Position numbers and translations under genes: made by a program | Assembly: GCA_029203125.1 (NCBI GenBank) | Contig: CP119317.1 | Location: 2,914,001 to 2,978,000, forward strand | Length of the DNA stretch: 64,000 nucleotides | Origin: Candidatus Cohnella colombiensis | GTDB lineage: Bacteria > Bacillota > Bacilli > Paenibacillales > Paenibacillaceae | Direction of reading: 5' to 3' | The notes under the pieces: generated by a model | Told to the model about the DNA's origin: nothing | Seen by the model: only the letters and a program-made list of their open reading frames with translations | Database searches by the model: none | In this document: piece after piece, positions 29,436 to 38,347 of the stretch | How positions within the stretch are numbered: position 1 is the stretch's first letter | Layout of the letters: every line of letters begins with the position of its first letter

Positions 29436-30113
29436 TTATAGTAAAACATTCGCACGAAATGAAATGGTCTGAAGAGCCAGCTGGATAGCGCTATGATTTC
29501 CGCTTTGTCTCGCAGCCTCCCCGATGGTTTCATTTGTGCTCATATTTTCACAAACAGTAAGTACGGATAAAACCTCTAAACCATTAGCGGTTTCGTTCAA
29601 CTTATAAATGGGAGCTGTCGTAAAATCCAAAACCTTAGAGTCTTGGCTAATCCTATATTTTTTATCAATTAAATAAAGATCGTCAGTAGTAGTTACACAG
29701 TTGTGCACTTTTATATTGGTTTCTCTCAGAATTGCTTTTGTATATTGAAGCATTTTTTCAGAGGCATCATAGCATTTTCCATTTTCATAGGCTTTATTTA
29801 TTAACATGATCGAACCAATGGGTAAGCTTGGACTGTTGGTAATGCAATCCCCAAAATAAACAACACGCTTTATTTGATTTTTCAAGCAAAGCTCGGTTAA
29901 ATAAGCCATTGTTGATGTTTTACCAATACCAGCAGATAAAACAATGATGGGGACTTTATTAAATGTTCCTGTTAGACCAACTTGACCTCTCGTTTCCGTG
30001 AAAATCTCTACATTGTCCAAGGAGTGAGCCGCAATCATTTTCACTCTGAAGGGATCGTCTGTAATTAAACAAAGGTCAGGTAGAATAGATTGAAAACGAT
30101 CCAATACATTCAT
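29436..30113 (-). CDS. Nucleoside phosphorylase family protein (DeoD-like)
   Basis: 225 residues. The pattern TDDPFRVKMIAAH, then ETRGQVGLTGTFNKVPIIVLSAGIG, then YLTELCLKN, matches hexameric purine nucleoside phosphorylases (compare DeoD: DPLRAKYIAE, RGMLGFTGTYKG, GMGIPS). The C-terminal catalytic Asp/Arg segment is hard to align, so it is a divergent member and substrate is uncertain. The start overlaps the upstream stop by 4 nt (ATGA), and the next gene starts 23 bp after its stop, which makes it the middle of a tight operon. AGIGKTS resembles a P-loop but aligns with the phosphate-binding loop of the phosphorylase fold. Likely job: intracellular phosphorolysis of nucleosides. Confidence 0.72.
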   Translation of the reverse strand: MNVLDRFQSILPDLCLITDDPFRVKMIAAHSLDNVEIFTETRGQVGLTGTFNKVPIIVLSAGIGKTSTMAYLTELCLKNQIKRVVYFGDCITNSPSLPIGSIMLINKAYENGKCYDASEKMLQYTKAILRETNIKVHNCVTTTDDLYLIDKKYRISQDSKVLDFTTAPIYKLNETANGLEVLSVLTVCENMSTNETIGEAARQSGNHSAIQLALQTISFRANVLL

Positions 30114-31264
30114 AAATTCGTATATACCCGTTCAACAAGCCAAAGTCCACCTAGCATCAGGGCCACAGCGGAGCAGGCAACAACCACGCGTCTCGATTGC
30201 TTCCAGCGATACAGAAGAGCTAACGCGGGCAGTACCAGAGCAACGATGATCACCTGAACGGTTTCAATGCCGACATTAAAACTGATCAGATCCACCACCA
30301 ATTCGCTCTTCGGTATGTTCATTTCCAACAAGATGTCCGCAAAACCCATTCCATGGATCAGCCCGAAGATGAAGGTCAATACCCACCGGTAGCTGACTTT
30401 CTTGCGAATTAAATTGTCCAAAGCGACATAACAAATGCTCAGCGCAATGGCCGGCTCCACAATACTGGAGGAAATATGTATCACACCTGTGACTGTCAAG
30501 GCCAAGGTAATACTATGCGCGATGGTGAACGCTGTAATCGTCCCCGCATACTGCTTGAACGTTTGCCTTGCGATGAGCAGGGAAAATAAGAACAAAAGGT
30601 GGTCGTATCCCGATAAAATATGATTCATCCCCAGCACGAAGAAAGACAGCCAACCATCCATCGCGCTTGATGAAGCTGCCTCCTCAGGCTGTTGCTGCTG
30701 AGGCAACGCATCGCCCGACTGCAATCCGGCAAAATCATTTTCCGTCATTTGCATCGTCCAGGTCCGGTTGCTACCCGCGAGTGCCGCTGTGCTTTTCTGG
30801 TTTCCGTAATAAATCGTCAGCAGGTTTACGTAATTGCTCGCTGTATCATTCAAATACAATTGATCGGTCAGCACGATCGACAGGGATGCAGTTACCGCCG
30901 GGAAGGAGGCCTTCAGAATCGCCTTTTTGCCGTGAATACTGAGACTCTCAATTTGAGTCCACGCCGCGGTTTCTCCGTTAATTTTCAAATCGACGTTGCT
31001 CTTCAGAATCTCCAGCAGCTTCTGATCCACTGCAGCGAATTCCTCTGAATCAAGCATTCCGTCATGATTGGTATCGCCCCCCGCAAGCTCTATGACCGAT
31101 AAGTCATCGAGTGCATAAATAAACTCCGTCTTGGATTTATACAATTCCAATGTCGAATAGGTAGCGCTGTAGCCATGAGCCTCCGCTCGATGCTCAAATG
31201 ACAGAAGTACCACTACTAGCGCCAAGAAAATTGAAAGAACGAAACGCCCTCGCCAAACCGCCAT
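30110..31264 (-). CDS. HupE/UreJ_2 family membrane protein with N-terminal extracellular domain
   Basis: 384 residues; GGGAGGG precedes the ATG. A signal peptide ends near AEA-HG; the extracellular domain (30-200) carries an EF-hand-like loop, DTNHDGMLDSEE. Seven hydrophobic segments follow, with the family motif GMNHILSGYDHLLFLFSLL and a second His/Asp motif, FGLIHGMGFADIL. HupE and UreJ are linked to nickel handling in hydrogenase and urease systems; this second subfamily is widespread outside those contexts, and its transported ion is not established. No hydrogenase or urease genes are near. Coupled to the phosphorylase (4-nt overlap), it may supply or sense a metal for the PHP enzyme; that is inference. 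Confidence 0.82.
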   Translation of the reverse strand: MAVWRGRFVLSIFLALVVVLLSFEHRAEAHGYSATYSTLELYKSKTEFIYALDDLSVIELAGGDTNHDGMLDSEEFAAVDQKLLEILKSNVDLKINGETAAWTQIESLSIHGKKAILKASFPAVTASLSIVLTDQLYLNDTASNYVNLLTIYYGNQKSTAALAGSNRTWTMQMTENDFAGLQSGDALPQQQQPEEAASSSAMDGWLSFFVLGMNHILSGYDHLLFLFSLLIARQTFKQYAGTITAFTIAHSITLALTVTGVIHISSSIVEPAIALSICYVALDNLIRKKVSYRWVLTFIFGLIHGMGFADILLEMNIPKSELVVDLISFNVGIETVQVIIVALVLPALALLYRWKQSRRVVVACSAVALMLGGLWLVERVYTNL

Positions 31265-31320
31265 ATATACCCTCCCTTTCTATTTCTGCTTCTAGTTTTC
31301 GAGAACTTTTCACTGTCCAA

Positions 31321-32505
31321 TTATTTACGAGGGTCCCAGATATATTTTCCGGTTGTATCGATATATCCAATTCTTCCATCGGACAAGCTTACTTTTGCAA
31401 TTCCATTTCTAAATTGTCCGGCCATATTGTATTTTAAATAATTGTCCTCAACTTTCGTAACAACCGGAGCAATACTAAGTTTCCCTTCCTTATTCATATA
31501 CCCGCCAGCCCCATCAGCAATTGGAACTAAGCCTTCTGAAATCAGTGTCTCATCGTAGCTATCATTTAAAGTAGGGCTAATTTTATATGCTCCGGATTCA
31601 TCTATATATCCTATTGAATATTCGTTGATGCTTTCGCCGACGCATACCTTTGCAAGCCCTTCTGAAAAACGATATGCCCTTGTAAATTTAGGTTCTATCT
31701 TCATATTGCCCTTTGTATCAATATATCCGTACTCAACAGTGGACGTTTCCTTATTCTGTACTGCTACGGCTGCTAATCCTTCCGAGAAGCTTTTGCCGGA
31801 AATATATTTACTAGCGTCAATGACTACTTGTCCTGATTTGTCGATATACTGGTAGTGCTTATCATTCTTTACTAAAGCTAAGCCATCAGAAAAGCTATAA
31901 GCTTCATGATACTGATATGGAATGATAATTTCCCCATAACGATCAATATACCCGTACATTTCAGTTGGATCATCTTGTACTAATATCAGACCTTCACTTT
32001 GCGTCTGTAAACCCGTTCCATTGAATAGCATAGAAACGATCTGCCTTTCAGGTGGTAACGTGTATAAAATCTTACCCTTTCTATCCAGGATGAAATATGT
32101 AAGATCATACGTAATTTCATCTACTATAACCGCACCGGCCACACCTTCGTTAAACTTAGTTATTGATGAATAATCCGGCTCTACTACCATTTTTCCGGTA
32201 GTATCGATGGCGCCATATTTTAGACTATCATCTTCCCTCGAATCTTTGTTGCCATCTGAATTACTATTTAATAGAACGATGGCGACACCATCATGAAAAT
32301 CATCGGCCCACGCATAAGTTGGTTCTACGACGATCTTCCCCGTTTTATTTATATAGCCCCATTTTCCATCAACTTGTATAGGGTATAATAATGTTTTCTC
32401 ATCGTACTTATTGTTTACAGCTAGAAAACCTGTGATTATCGCCGCCGTAATTAAAATGATAATTAGCACCCAAAGAGTACTTTTCTTTATTAGTCTGTTT
32501 TTCAA
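31321..32505 (-). CDS. WG-repeat protein with N-terminal membrane anchor
   Basis: 394 residues from a TTG start (AAAGGA 9 nt upstream). One hydrophobic segment (about 11-31) anchors the protein outside the membrane. The remainder is about eight WG repeats of roughly 45 residues each, with cores such as KWGYINKTGKIVVEP, YGYIDRYGEIIIP and IGYIDTTGKYIWDP, interleaved with FxDGxAxV or FSEGLAxV strands; these build a beta-propeller-like or solenoid domain. Function of WG proteins is generally unknown, most likely binding. Its stop is 56 bp from the HupE-like start in the same direction, so it probably heads this operon. Confidence 0.85.
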   Translation of the reverse strand: MKNRLIKKSTLWVLIIILITAAIITGFLAVNNKYDEKTLLYPIQVDGKWGYINKTGKIVVEPTYAWADDFHDGVAIVLLNSNSDGNKDSREDDSLKYGAIDTTGKMVVEPDYSSITKFNEGVAGAVIVDEITYDLTYFILDRKGKILYTLPPERQIVSMLFNGTGLQTQSEGLILVQDDPTEMYGYIDRYGEIIIPYQYHEAYSFSDGLALVKNDKHYQYIDKSGQVVIDASKYISGKSFSEGLAAVAVQNKETSTVEYGYIDTKGNMKIEPKFTRAYRFSEGLAKVCVGESINEYSIGYIDESGAYKISPTLNDSYDETLISEGLVPIADGAGGYMNKEGKLSIAPVVTKVEDNYLKYNMAGQFRNGIAKVSLSDGRIGYIDTTGKYIWDPRK

Positions 32506-32749
32506 ATTATTTAATCCTTTCTGAATTTAACGAGCATCATTACATGCGTTAAATTGTTTGTATTCTAAAATAGGGATATCAATTGCTGATTAAAATCTAC
32601 TACTTTCAACTCTTTTAGATCCCCTTTAACAATATAAGTAGATTTTACGAGTTTATTGTTAGATTAGAGTACGCACTTATGTAAATTAAATGTAAATATG
32701 AAAATTGACTCCACATGAGTGGGCGGCATAAGCATGGTAAAACGCAAAA

Positions 32750-32769
32750 AAACGGCATCTCTGCCGTTT
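32750..32769 (-). terminator. Terminator downstream of the STAND NTPase gene
   Basis: AAACGGCA-TCTC-TGCCGTTT is a perfect 8-bp stem; on the minus strand it is followed by TTTTTGCG (the stem plus tract reads CGTTTTTTTG). It is 410 bp past the STAND stop, beyond the debris, so it may have ended an older gene. Confidence 0.7.
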
Positions 32770-32795
32770 CGGTTTAAGGTATTAGGGGTATCTAG

Positions 32796-32963
32796 GGGGC
32801 TTATTATCCACTACACCGATCCTATATTTCGATGATCGAGGTCGGTAGAAACGAGCCTTCCGGTACTACAATTTTCGATCTCTGCGAAGGGCTAAAAATC
32901 AAGCCATTCGACCCGCGTACAAAAAAAGAAGGGGCGCGATATCCCGGGACTGACCCTCTTTGA
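32796..32963 (+). pseudogene. Remnant of an XRE-family (Cro/C1-type) HTH regulator
   Basis: A 56-codon frame between stop codons encodes LHRSYISMIEVGRNEPS followed by TTIFDLCEGLKIKP, which is the recognition helix and C-terminal half of a Cro/C1 HTH domain. The N-terminal half, including helix 1 and the start, is missing, and the reading frame ends soon after in a low-complexity tail. Such regulators are common in prophages, mobile elements and restriction systems. I read it as the stump of an ancestral element gene. Confidence 0.6.
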
Positions 32964-32980
32964 TATGTCCGCCAATACAC

Positions 32981-33050
32981 CTCAACTATTAGTTTTTCCT
33001 AACTAACAGTCAACAACACTCCACATTCAATGTATGCGGGTGAAATCATG
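32981..33050 (-). pseudogene. Degenerate copy of the rlmD 3' end
   Basis: CACTCCACAT (33017) followed 15 bp later by GTATGCGGG (33032) also occurs at the true rlmD 3' end (38373 and 38388) with identical spacing; CTATTAG/CTACTAC near the stop also matches. Read on the minus strand it gives IECGVLLTVS-stop, against VECCVSLVRK-stop in RlmD. Only this tail is recognisable. Confidence 0.5.
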
Positions 33051-33180
33051 ATTTTGATTTAATCTGCTGTATTATGCTGAACCTTTATATAATTGGGCTT
33101 TCAGCGTTTGCATTATGTTCCAGTTGGATCATTTAGGGTACTTGATGATACATTTTATCACCAAATTAACACGAATAAAC

Positions 33181-36100
33181 TTATAAAATGCTTTCTCTTA
33201 ATAAATATCCATGGATAGAGCCTCTTTCAATCATGAAATCAAGAATCGGAATAATATTGTTTTTCAATCTTATTTCTTCCTTGACTTTTTGTCTATTAAT
33301 GTAAATATATTTCCTCAAAAATTTCTCTAAGGAATATAAGGTATTTGATTCTAAATCGCCAAGATTTAAAGAGCTGTTATTCGATACAATTGTATGAATC
33401 CAGACAATACCATCATCTTTATAGTTAGTTCCGATTGAATTTAAAACTCTGACAATAGAATACAATACAGCAGGAACGTTTCCAATTTCTTTTGAAGCGT
33501 TGGCGTAGAGAGATAAATTTTCATCTTTTAAGCTATGCCACTCTTCAATACCTTCACGCCACCATCGCCATGCTAATAAGTAATTAATTATAATATCTTT
33601 TAAATAATAGGAACGAGGATTCACACATAATTCTTTTATTTTCGGATACATACTTTCCCATATAAAACAAAACTGTTCATAGGAATTCAGCTCATCTTCT
33701 GCCGTTACAAGTTCCTGAATAAAAAAAGCTGTTTCTTCTGTAGAAGAAAATGAATTAAGGAAAGGAGTAAGAAAACTGTCAGTTTCGCTTTTGGTTTTCT
33801 GTAAAATGAAGTTAGCAAACCTTTTGAAAACACGTAAACGTAATAAATAAATGTTGGAAGCATCTTCTTGATCATCTTTGTGACTTCTTCTATCTTTTAG
33901 CAAATGCGAAGCTAACAACGGAAGTGTTTTCTCGTAAATATCCAAATGGATTTTGTCTTTTGTATTTGATGGGATTAACTGGTAGACTATTTCCAGGTCA
34001 GGAATATCAAGTGAATCAATATCTTTTAAATCAAATGATATATTTCCAAAAGTAAAATCAATATTTCTTTTCTCTAACTCTTCTAAAATTGAACTTCTAG
34101 AAATTTCACTCCAATATCTTTGTTCCTTCCTTTTTTCAGCTATAATACTATTCCAAACAGGCTTGAGTTTTATATATCCAAATAATATTAATTGAGCAAC
34201 ATTTCGATTTTCTCCCCATAATTTAGATATATGGATAGACTCAATAACATAATCACATATTCTTTTGTAATGGCCAATAGACGTATCATCAAAAAGAGCC
34301 AAAACCATCATCAACATATAATTTTCTGCTTCTTCAGGATACTCATTTATCAATGATGGGATCGCATGAACAGAGGCTTCAACACCATCACTTATTTGAT
34401 AGCTGTAATCATCAGCAAAAAGATTCGACAGAGTTGAAAGAATTATTTCTTTACAAAATGATTTATCTTCCCTTGCCAGTTTATCCTTATGTTCAATAAA
34501 TAATTTAGAACAAGAATATGCAGGTATGGAATACTCGAATATTCCCAATCCATTTCTTCCTGACTGAAGTTCATCAATTAAATGTTTAGTTTCAGATAAA
34601 GCTAAAAGGGGATTGCCGTCATATTCCTCGTGTTTTTTGTTTTTATTTTGACTCCTTTCACCAAACAAAAAGTCTGACCACATTCTTAGAGAAGAATATT
34701 TAAAAACTTCTTGATATTGATTCTGTGCTAGTTCACTTTCTATTCTGAGTTCATCTGAAAGTTCTTTTGGACTAAATTCGATTAAAAGATTATTGTCGTC
34801 ATGTTTCGATACTTTTGGTATTAAGTTCCGTCTATCCATTCTTGCCAACAATATTCCAAATGATTTACTTGTTGAATCGTCGGACTTGTGCTGGTCAATT
34901 ATTTCAAACAATTTCTCGATGAATTCAGAATTTTGTTCTTCTGTAAAACCTTTTACGCCGAAAAGCTGAAAATTTAAAAACAATGATTCTAAATTTGAAC
35001 TTCTATGTTTATCATCGCAAGTCTTCAATCTTTCATTTGTATATAAAATGTCTTTTATTTTATCCATCCCATAACCGATTGAATATAGCGATTTAGCTTG
35101 GAACTCATTTGTGCATCTAATTGTGTCCGAATGAAATAATTCTATTGTTCTAAATAAAATCAAAGCAACATCATAGAATTTATCAGGGTTTGCAAGTACA
35201 ATGCTACACACAACCGAAGTAAGAGAGGCTGATTTAGATTGAATAAGAATTTTGAGAAGAATTTTTTGAATTATTTCCGAATTAAATATTTGAGCGAGCT
35301 CCAAAAGAGTTTGTTCCAATGCCATGTGTATTGATTGTAGAACGTTTGGAACAACCAGACTTCCGTCGCCACGATACATGCTCCAAATTGCGAAACTCAA
35401 ATATTGCGTTACTTCTTTTTCATTTATATATAATTTAACTTTTACAACATCTTTTTTTCCATAGTCGGATTGGCTATAAAATTCAACAGCTCTGTTTGTA
35501 AAGTCAATGATAAAGTCCAACGTTTCATAGAAAGCTATTTGTAATAACCACTTTATTGGTGTTTGATTTGCACTTGAAGGAAAGTATTTGAATTCGTATT
35601 TATCGGTCAAGCCGTATCGGCTTTCCATGGAATCTCTATCATATCCAAATCCAAATCTATCATGTTTTTTTGGTTGTTTTTTCCAAAATAAATCACACAA
35701 ATGAATAACACATAGTGGAAGTGTTTTTATTAATTCAGTTGCCAAGTATGGTTTCTCTAATATTTTTGAACAAAGTCCTTCGTATGGATCCCTATGGTGA
35801 GTCCATTTATTAGCAACAACCTTGTCAAAAATTGCTGTTAATTCTATTTCTATCTCATTGGATGCATTGAACACCACTTTCAAAATTTTTTCTTCTTCTT
35901 CATCTTGAATGAAAAAGTTTTCTTCGGTTTCGGTTTTCTGTATTAAACTCAGCGCTAACAAGCCAGCATGTCTTGTTGTTGCTCCTTTTTTGTTGAAGTC
36001 GCACCAATCCGTTAATATAGGTAAAACAACTTTTAGATTGTTATCAAAAAAGTCGGATTTGTGTTTGTAAATAAGAGTAATTACTTCTTCCCAACCTTTA

Positions 36101-37884
36101 CCTTTAGGCTTTATAACTTCAATATTTTCAACATCTGAAACATCTGTGCATGCAATTCTTAATAAGAATAAAATGCGTTTTAATATTTTAAAATCATTTG
36201 CAATGATTTCATTCTCGAAAAAATTTAAAAACGTCTCCGAATAATCTGACAGCAGAACAGAAACTAAAATCTCATCTTTCCAAAATTGTGTAATCTCATT
36301 ACTGGTAAAGGCACCTTGAATAAAACTTTCTATTTTTTTAATGTTGTCTGATATTTGGTCAGAAAGCCACAATCTAAATGCTCTACGTATAGGTAATGAA
36401 TTTCCTAAAACGTCAAAAAACTGTTTTGTATTTAAATAGTTTGAAAAATTGCGCGAAACTATTTTGTCCAACGTCCATTCTTCATAAATGTCATGAGTGA
36501 TGAAGTATCCGTTATGCGTTTCATCATAACCAAGTATTTCATCCTGCTTTAATTTGAACAATGCTGATTGTGGCAAATTATCCGCATTGATATAAAACCC
36601 CCCTGTTTCACATCTTTGTTTAGCAATATTTATAATGCACTTTTCTCTTTCAAGATGTATATTGTCCTTTTGAACGATATTATTTTGTATTCGCTTTTTC
36701 CAAAGTAAGTCAACAAACCCCTTAAAGTTACCTTGTCTATCAATGGTTGAATAATGTTGAACATATTCACTCAGATAAAATAAGTTTCTCAGTCGTTCTA
36801 TGAATTTTTGATTGTCGGGAAGTGAGAAATTAAATTCTTCTGATATTGATTTTAATTCATCAGCACTTATTAGAGAAACATCATTCACAATAAATGATAA
36901 CTGATAGTTCTCCTTTATGTGAAAAGTTAAATCGTTAAGATAAGCATAGCGTGTTGTAAAGATGATATTCCACCTATTATCTTTTAATTTTTGTATTAGA
37001 GCCGTAAGAATGTCGTTATTATAAATCTCTGCAAGTTTTTCTGCTGAATCAATTACAAAGATTTTAATAGATTCATCTTTAAAAGCGTTGAGAAATTGCG
37101 TAAATGTAAATCCGTGGTCAAAATGAAATATATCATTAATGCGATTAACATTAAGCTCATTTGCTTTAAAAACACAGATTGGTATTTCTTTGAAATTAGA
37201 ATTATAAAACTCCTTGAAAATTGCGGTTTTACCACAACCACCTTCACCTGAAATAATTATATTTTTTCTCTTTTGAGAAGCATTTGTTATTGATTCAACA
37301 ATAGAACTTCTGTCAATTTTAATTTGTTTGTCCCCAAAAGTTATTTCAGTTTGAATTGCTTGAAGAATATTTTCGTTGTGTTTAGAAATTTCATCAAGCA
37401 AATCTCCTTCGTTTGGGTCAAGGCTGAAAAAAATGTCATACAAATATTTATTATCAGGCAAAGACAATTGTAATTCAAAATGACTTGGAACTCGCCATTG
37501 AATGTTTACTCCTTCTGTCTTAGCGGATTTCTCAATGTCTAATTGATATTGGGGTTTCTTTTTGCTTTTAATGGTGCTTTCGGAAAGTTCTTGGTTGATG
37601 TAGATATATAATTCGTCTAATTGTTTATTTTTGTATTTGGCTTTTTTGATTGAATCAATAATATCGTCTTTATTGTCAGCGATTGAAGTCGTATAGTATT
37701 TAGATTGAAAACCATAAAGTTCTCCGTCTTTTTCAATTGGTTCGGTCTCAATTCCTGTTTGATTTTTATAGCGAAATAGTCCAATTCTATTATTAAACTC
37801 TGCACAGAAAAGCAAATAAGACATTTGTTCAAAAGCCCATTGTTCCTGCTTATCATATTTTAATTTGAAAATGTTCCAATTCAT
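33181..37884 (-). CDS. Avs-like antiviral STAND NTPase with N-terminal nuclease-like domain
   Basis: 1567 residues; an ideal AAAGGAGGAG precedes the ATG by 4 nt. Residues about 15-140 resemble a PD-(D/E)xK effector of the Mrr/Cap4 kind: FEQM (E19), a GIE motif (E46) and FQSKYY (Q60, K62). Residues about 185-480 form a STAND ATPase: Walker A GEGGCGKT (213-220), Walker B KIFVIDS (D279), sensor TTR (310-312) and a winged-helix-like stretch. The remaining 1000 residues are helical, without known motifs, and fit the repeat sensor of Avs proteins, which in studied members recognises phage terminase or portal and triggers the effector. No small partner gene is present. GC is about 30%, far below neighbours, and codon use is AT-biased, so horizontal origin is likely. 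Triggering target and Avs subtype cannot be told from sequence. Confidence 0.78.
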   Translation of the reverse strand: MNWNIFKLKYDKQEQWAFEQMSYLLFCAEFNNRIGLFRYKNQTGIETEPIEKDGELYGFQSKYYTTSIADNKDDIIDSIKKAKYKNKQLDELYIYINQELSESTIKSKKKPQYQLDIEKSAKTEGVNIQWRVPSHFELQLSLPDNKYLYDIFFSLDPNEGDLLDEISKHNENILQAIQTEITFGDKQIKIDRSSIVESITNASQKRKNIIISGEGGCGKTAIFKEFYNSNFKEIPICVFKANELNVNRINDIFHFDHGFTFTQFLNAFKDESIKIFVIDSAEKLAEIYNNDILTALIQKLKDNRWNIIFTTRYAYLNDLTFHIKENYQLSFIVNDVSLISADELKSISEEFNFSLPDNQKFIERLRNLFYLSEYVQHYSTIDRQGNFKGFVDLLWKKRIQNNIVQKDNIHLEREKCIINIAKQRCETGGFYINADNLPQSALFKLKQDEILGYDETHNGYFITHDIYEEWTLDKIVSRNFSNYLNTKQFFDVLGNSLPIRRAFRLWLSDQISDNIKKIESFIQGAFTSNEITQFWKDEILVSVLLSDYSETFLNFFENEIIANDFKILKRILFLLRIACTDVSDVENIEVIKPKGKGWEEVITLIYKHKSDFFDNNLKVVLPILTDWCDFNKKGATTRHAGLLALSLIQKTETEENFFIQDEEEEKILKVVFNASNEIEIELTAIFDKVVANKWTHHRDPYEGLCSKILEKPYLATELIKTLPLCVIHLCDLFWKKQPKKHDRFGFGYDRDSMESRYGLTDKYEFKYFPSSANQTPIKWLLQIAFYETLDFIIDFTNRAVEFYSQSDYGKKDVVKVKLYINEKEVTQYLSFAIWSMYRGDGSLVVPNVLQSIHMALEQTLLELAQIFNSEIIQKILLKILIQSKSASLTSVVCSIVLANPDKFYDVALILFRTIELFHSDTIRCTNEFQAKSLYSIGYGMDKIKDILYTNERLKTCDDKHRSSNLESLFLNFQLFGVKGFTEEQNSEFIEKLFEIIDQHKSDDSTSKSFGILLARMDRRNLIPKVSKHDDNNLLIEFSPKELSDELRIESELAQNQYQEVFKYSSLRMWSDFLFGERSQNKNKKHEEYDGNPLLALSETKHLIDELQSGRNGLGIFEYSIPAYSCSKLFIEHKDKLAREDKSFCKEIILSTLSNLFADDYSYQISDGVEASVHAIPSLINEYPEEAENYMLMMVLALFDDTSIGHYKRICDYVIESIHISKLWGENRNVAQLILFGYIKLKPVWNSIIAEKRKEQRYWSEISRSSILEELEKRNIDFTFGNISFDLKDIDSLDIPDLEIVYQLIPSNTKDKIHLDIYEKTLPLLASHLLKDRRSHKDDQEDASNIYLLRLRVFKRFANFILQKTKSETDSFLTPFLNSFSSTEETAFFIQELVTAEDELNSYEQFCFIWESMYPKIKELCVNPRSYYLKDIIINYLLAWRWWREGIEEWHSLKDENLSLYANASKEIGNVPAVLYSIVRVLNSIGTNYKDDGIVWIHTIVSNNSSLNLGDLESNTLYSLEKFLRKYIYINRQKVKEEIRLKNNIIPILDFMIERGSIHGYLLRESIL

Positions 37885-38019
37885 TTTACTCCTCCTTTAT
37901 AAGGATTATTTATCCTTTTGTTTTACATATCTCCCTGGCATGGATGCTGAGATTTAATTTTAATAACCCCAAGCCAGAATTGCACTCTAACGTTATTGTA
38001 TTCACGAGCCCTCACTACC

Positions 38020-38249
38020 TTAAGCGGCTTTAGTAGCCCCGGCATCCATGCCGTCATTGAACGCAGGCATTACATATTCCCCGTCTTTGATGTTTTGTAG
38101 AGCCTCGTATATTGAATTAATTTGCTCATACTCGTACCTCTCAATCCTTCATCAGTGTATCTTGAACCTCGTGCCAGATCGTAACCGTTTCATCATTATC
38201 CTCAAGTAGTTCGACATTTTTTTGCAATCCCCTTCTGAATATCTTTCAT
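38020..38249 (-). pseudogene. Two decayed small coding fragments
   Basis: From ATG 38249 a frame runs into a 7-A tract (T7 at 38217-38223); removing one base joins it to NVELLEDNDETVTIWHEVQDTLMKD-stop. A second fragment without a start codon, ending at 38020, contains INSIYEALQNIKDGEYVMPAF, which recalls the N-terminus of DUF262 proteins (IxxGxYxIPxFQR), then diverges and stops. Identity is uncertain; both look like island debris. Confidence 0.4.
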
Positions 38250-38279
38250 TATGCCTCTACAGTATCTCCCCATAAGAAA

Positions 38280-38306
38280 AGCCCAAGCGCTGACTCCGCT
38301 TAGGCT
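38280..38306 (-). terminator. Terminator of rlmD
   Basis: AGCCCAAGCG and CGCTTAGGCT form a 10-position stem (one G-T) with a 7-nt loop, 40 bp past the rlmD stop; the minus strand continues GCTTTTCTTATG. Confidence 0.82.
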
Positions 38307-38347
38307 CTAACAGTCTTAATATAATAGGTAAATGTGGCTCTTAACTA

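Larger units (their letters stand above)
32506..33180. other. Gene-poor boundary of the accessory island, with coding debris
   Basis: 675 bp without an intact gene. It holds, from left to right, an unassigned AT-rich leader of the WG gene, the terminator of the STAND gene (32750-32769), a decayed XRE-type HTH fragment on the plus strand (32796-32963) and a degenerate rlmD 3'-end copy on the minus strand (about 32981-33050). The remaining 130 bp up to the STAND stop show nothing I can name. Confidence 0.7.
37885..38347. other. Gene-poor stretch upstream of the STAND gene, with an 11-bp inverted repeat
   Basis: 463 bp without an intact gene. GGCATGGATGC (37937-37947) and GCATCCATGCC (38042-38052) form a perfect inverted repeat around 94 bp, beginning 53 bp upstream of the STAND start. 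It also holds decayed minus-strand coding fragments (38020-38249) and the rlmD terminator (38280-38306). The repeat could be an operator, a transcript hairpin, or the trace of an element end. Confidence 0.6.

Noticed and set aside
29920..29945. Walker A-like GIGKTS in the phosphorylase gene suggesting an ATPase
   Set aside because: The surrounding sequence aligns with the phosphate loop of DeoD-type phosphorylases and there is no Walker B.
31000..31100. EF-hand in the HupE-like protein as proof of calcium binding
   Set aside because: DTNHDGMLDSEE fits an EF-hand loop, but a single loop without clear flanking helices is not enough to claim calcium binding.
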